Positions 61,156 through 64,000 of a stretch of DNA of 64,000 nt are shown piece by piece. The first letter of the stretch is position 1, and each line of letters begins with the position of its first letter. The translations under genes were made by a program, and so were the position numbers. Below the pieces are notes generated by a model that was not told the origin of the DNA, did no database searches, and worked only from the letters and a program-made list of their open reading frames with translations. The stretch spans positions 6,235,001 to 6,299,000 of the forward strand of contig NC_087100.1 of assembly GCF_963855985.1 (NCBI RefSeq), in the 5' to 3' direction. This stretch comes from Ostrinia nubilalis (taxonomy: Eukaryota; Arthropoda; Insecta; Lepidoptera; Crambidae).

Positions 61156-64000
61156 TTATTCCTTATCTTGAGTTTGCACCATTCCCAGATTTACCAAATG
61201 CCTTATGGTAGGTCTTCCATGGGGGCAGTTCTGGAAAAAGCATAACATCATTGAATTGTAACTGCCTAGTAGGTTACAGTAGAGGTTTTACTGGATAATT
61301 AAGTATTAGGTACTTCATTAACCATAAGTCTGGTGTATTTCAGCTCTCAAAAAAGATATTTTAAAGTTTTATTACTGTGGAATTTTTACTAGTACTTACC
61401 CAAGGTTTTTCAATTTCAGACATATGTATGACAAGCTTTTTCATATCAGCCTTACTTAGAGCTGTCCCAATCATAACTGATTTTCGACAAGCTCTGGAGG
61501 CAAACATAGCTCTTACTCTGCTTGGTCGACAGTATTCAGAAGAAGATTCCTAAAAAAAACATGCATCACTAAAAGAGGTGGTATTTATTATTTTGTAATT
61601 AGCAATTTTTTTTTTGGAGTACCACATGGATAAAATTATTATGAATGAGTTAAATTACTACAAGTACATACATTTAAAAAATATAATTAAAAAAGAAACC
61701 CACTCTCAGCATAAACAGTAATTCTTCAATGTCTTCTTTTCCGAAAATCCAATTTTTTGACATAGGTATGGTCAAGAGCTTAACCCTTTTCGTTGGAGGG
61801 GCTCTATCATCAATATCAAATGTAAAGCCATTCTTCTTGAATATATCCAAGTTATCCATCAAAATCTGTTCATTAACTCCAGTTAATTCCAGTTGCTGTG
61901 GACTAATTGATAGAAAAAATATTGAAATTCACTTTATTACTTAAATATTTGTAAAGATTAAAAGTCGAAAATACTCACACAACTAACTTTTGGCTTGTTA
62001 ATTCAGTAGTTTTCTGCAATGTCTCAAAGTTGTAAATTTCATCAGTGGCATGTTGATCAATTATAAAGAGATCGTCATCTAATCGCGTTATTATAAAGCC
62101 TAAATTGAACTGGCCTACAACTATCATTTCTTTAAATGAATCTTTGGATATTTCTTTACTCAATTCTTCTTCACATTTCTTATTGTAAACTGGATTAATG
62201 ACGCTTTTGAACTTCACCCTGTCTGGAGCACTTCTGCCCTTATTTTTGTGATACATATCTGCCAGTACTTTAATTTGTTCAAGTGATGTCTTAATATTGA
62301 CTGATTTCCTATTATGTTTTCCTAAGTCTGCTTTATCAGTAACAACACCAAGAAACTTACTTTTTTTTTGTGGATTTTCAGAAGACATGTTAGAATTTGA
62401 TCTTTTGGGTTTGCAGACCACAGTATGAGATTTTTCTACAATGTCATCAATTTTTCTGATTTGTGTGTCTGGTAATTTATTGGTATATTCCAAATACATA
62501 ATATCCTGATTTTTGTCATTTGTAGCAGATTCATTTAATTCTGGATTTAGGTATTCTTCATTCTCAGTTTTGTTTTCATCAATATCATCATGTGATGTAT
62601 TTGATGATTTACTTATCTCTTCATCTTTGATTAGATTGTCATTGATTTTATTTTTGTCTGTTTGATCTTGATCATATAATTGATTTTCGGTAGATTCTAA
62701 ATGAAATGAAGATGACTCATCATTTGATTTCTTCATTGATTTTGATGATATAAAATCAAGCATTGTACTTGATTTTCTTTTTAAATCTGTTTTTTCTACT
62801 TTACTATTCTCAACTTCATTGGAGCTTTTAAACTTGCTACTAAATTGTTGTAAAAATGAATTAAATATTCGTGGTTGGTCAGTGTCTGGTTTAACATCAC
62901 TAGAACTTTTACTTCCTGAGAAGTTAGAGTTTTCAATTTTCAAAGTTCTTGGTATACTTTCAAACAATTTTGTTAATGAATATTTGAGTACTTCTAAAAT
63001 AACTTTTTCTCTAGTCAAAAATACTTTTCTTTTGTCTGGTGTTACATTCACATCTACTGATGTCCTCTCCATGTTAACATTTAAAAACACAAAAGGGTAC
63101 TGGTTAGGATTGTACTGTTTATATATTTCATTAATCATCTTTATTATTTTAGTAGGTTCACAAGGTCTTGAGTTGACAAAGTAAAATTGTCTATCAGTAC
63201 TAGAACGGCCACTTCCATGTGCACAGGATGATATGAAACCATTAAATTGTATAGGCTTTACAATATTTTTATATCCACTAGATTTTTGTGAACCAGTAAT
63301 GGAGCTTGCACCCTGTGAAATTGATTCTGTATTATTTGCATCATTAGAATCTTCTGATAAATCTATTTCCACATCTTCTATTGATTGTTCATCTGCTACC
63401 TCAAATTCTTGAGACAATCCCTTAAATATATTATCTTTAATGTTTGATACATATTCTGGAATAATTTCCAAGATGCTTTGCAGTTGTTTTAAACCAAAGA
63501 CACAGGCTATGTTATCCTTGTATGACATACTGCCCTGAGTTGCAACCACCAATGTTTTGGTGTTCGCACTTGTTTGATTAGTGCATGTTATCCTGAAAGT
63601 ATAACAAGTCAGTATCCTTTGTATTCATACTATTCATAAAATACAATAAATAATAAGTAAAACAATAATTGATCATACTTAACCCCCAAAGATATCAGGC
63701 AATAAGCATACAATAGTTGAGTCATTTTATTAAATTCCCTTTTAACATTCTTATGAAACTCTTTTTGCCTCACAGGAAGGGAAGAGAATAGATTTGATAA
63801 GGTAACAGTTGTCCCAATTTGCCGGGAACAAGGTGTTTTTTTAACAATATTTCCTTTGTGATCATATTCAAGTTTTGTTGCTGAAATAAAATATTACATA
63901 ATAAAGACATGTAAATATATCTAGTTATTAAAGTTGTAACAATAAAAATTAATGTTACCATATTGAGCACTTAGGTGCCTCGTTGTAATGATTAGATCAG
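61156..64000 (-). CDS. Pms2: Mismatch repair endonuclease PMS2, 3' part
   Basis: The gene runs off the right edge. Visible coding exons on the minus strand: 63959-64000 (partial), 63679-63880, 61979-63592, 61704-61902, 61400-61549 and 61156-61230, about 760 codons, all in phase. The N-terminal ATPase is outside. Present are the transducer domain ([33 protein letters not shown]), a long low-complexity linker, and the MutL C-terminal endonuclease domain with QFNLGFI, the metal-binding [12 protein letters not shown] motif, ACRKSVMIG and CPHGRP. All catalytic motifs of the PMS2-type nicking endonuclease that partners MLH1 are intact. The stop lies 126 bp from the convergent GRWD1 stop. Confidence 0.95.

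Noticed and set aside
1..64000. CRISPR arrays, bacterial operons, integrons or prophage
   Set aside because: The window is spliced eukaryotic DNA; the only regular repeat array is the eIF3L exon-fragment array, whose units abut without unique spacers.

Overview
This is a eukaryotic nuclear window, very probably from a moth or butterfly. The evidence is AT-rich DNA, small GT-AG introns, insect-like housekeeping proteins, and repeats of types I know from Lepidoptera: tRNA-headed SINEs, an RTE tail with a short ATT tract, LINE 3' tails, Helitron-like pieces ending in CTAGT, a BEL/Pao element and many short inverted-repeat MITEs. I see no rRNA or functional tRNA gene, no CRISPR array and no bacterial operon.

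Layout. 1-3.4 kb is non-coding, with a SINE and the SF3B3 promoter. 3.4-11.2 kb (+) is the splicing factor gene SF3B3, 16 coding exons. At least six and perhaps ten of its introns carry snoRNA-like units, including two paralogous C/D-box families and an H/ACA candidate. 11.67-15.84 kb is a 4.2-kb inverted-repeat DNA transposon with about 200-bp ends and two smaller elements nested in it. 15.8-26.8 kb has no convincing coding gene; it holds a GC-rich putative first exon (about 17.0-17.6 kb) and scattered repeats. 26.8-30.4 kb (+) is a CCDC66-like coiled-coil gene, followed by an unnamed small gene with a four-cysteine motif (30.8-32.0 kb, +).

36.1-38.4 kb (-) is a lysine-rich single-pass membrane protein. 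It is divergent from a C7orf50/WKF homologue (38.9-39.6 kb, +), which converges on mitochondrial thioredoxin (39.7-40.5 kb, -). A 5'-truncated LINE (41.1-43.4 kb, -) sits about 160 bp upstream of the start codon of eIF3L (43.5-48.8 kb, +). eIF3L converges on PTCD1 (48.9-51.2 kb, -) with only 68 bp between stop codons. PTCD1 and GRWD1 (55.4-61.0 kb, +) are divergent, and their shared upstream region has been split by a foldback MITE and a 3.4-kb LINE. GRWD1 intron 4 holds a very recent, internally deleted BEL/Pao LTR element. The 3' part of PMS2 (61.2-64.0 kb, -) closes the window.

The host genes serve core RNA and protein metabolism (splicing, translation initiation, ribosome biogenesis, mitochondrial RNA and redox) and mismatch repair. 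They are packed in divergent and convergent pairs. The most notable signals are the snoRNA-rich SF3B3 introns, an intron that appears to have been created by insertion of a transposon tail into a coding exon, a tandem array of exon fragments inside an eIF3L intron, and three copies of a THAP-encoding element, each with a perfect 7-bp target duplication.
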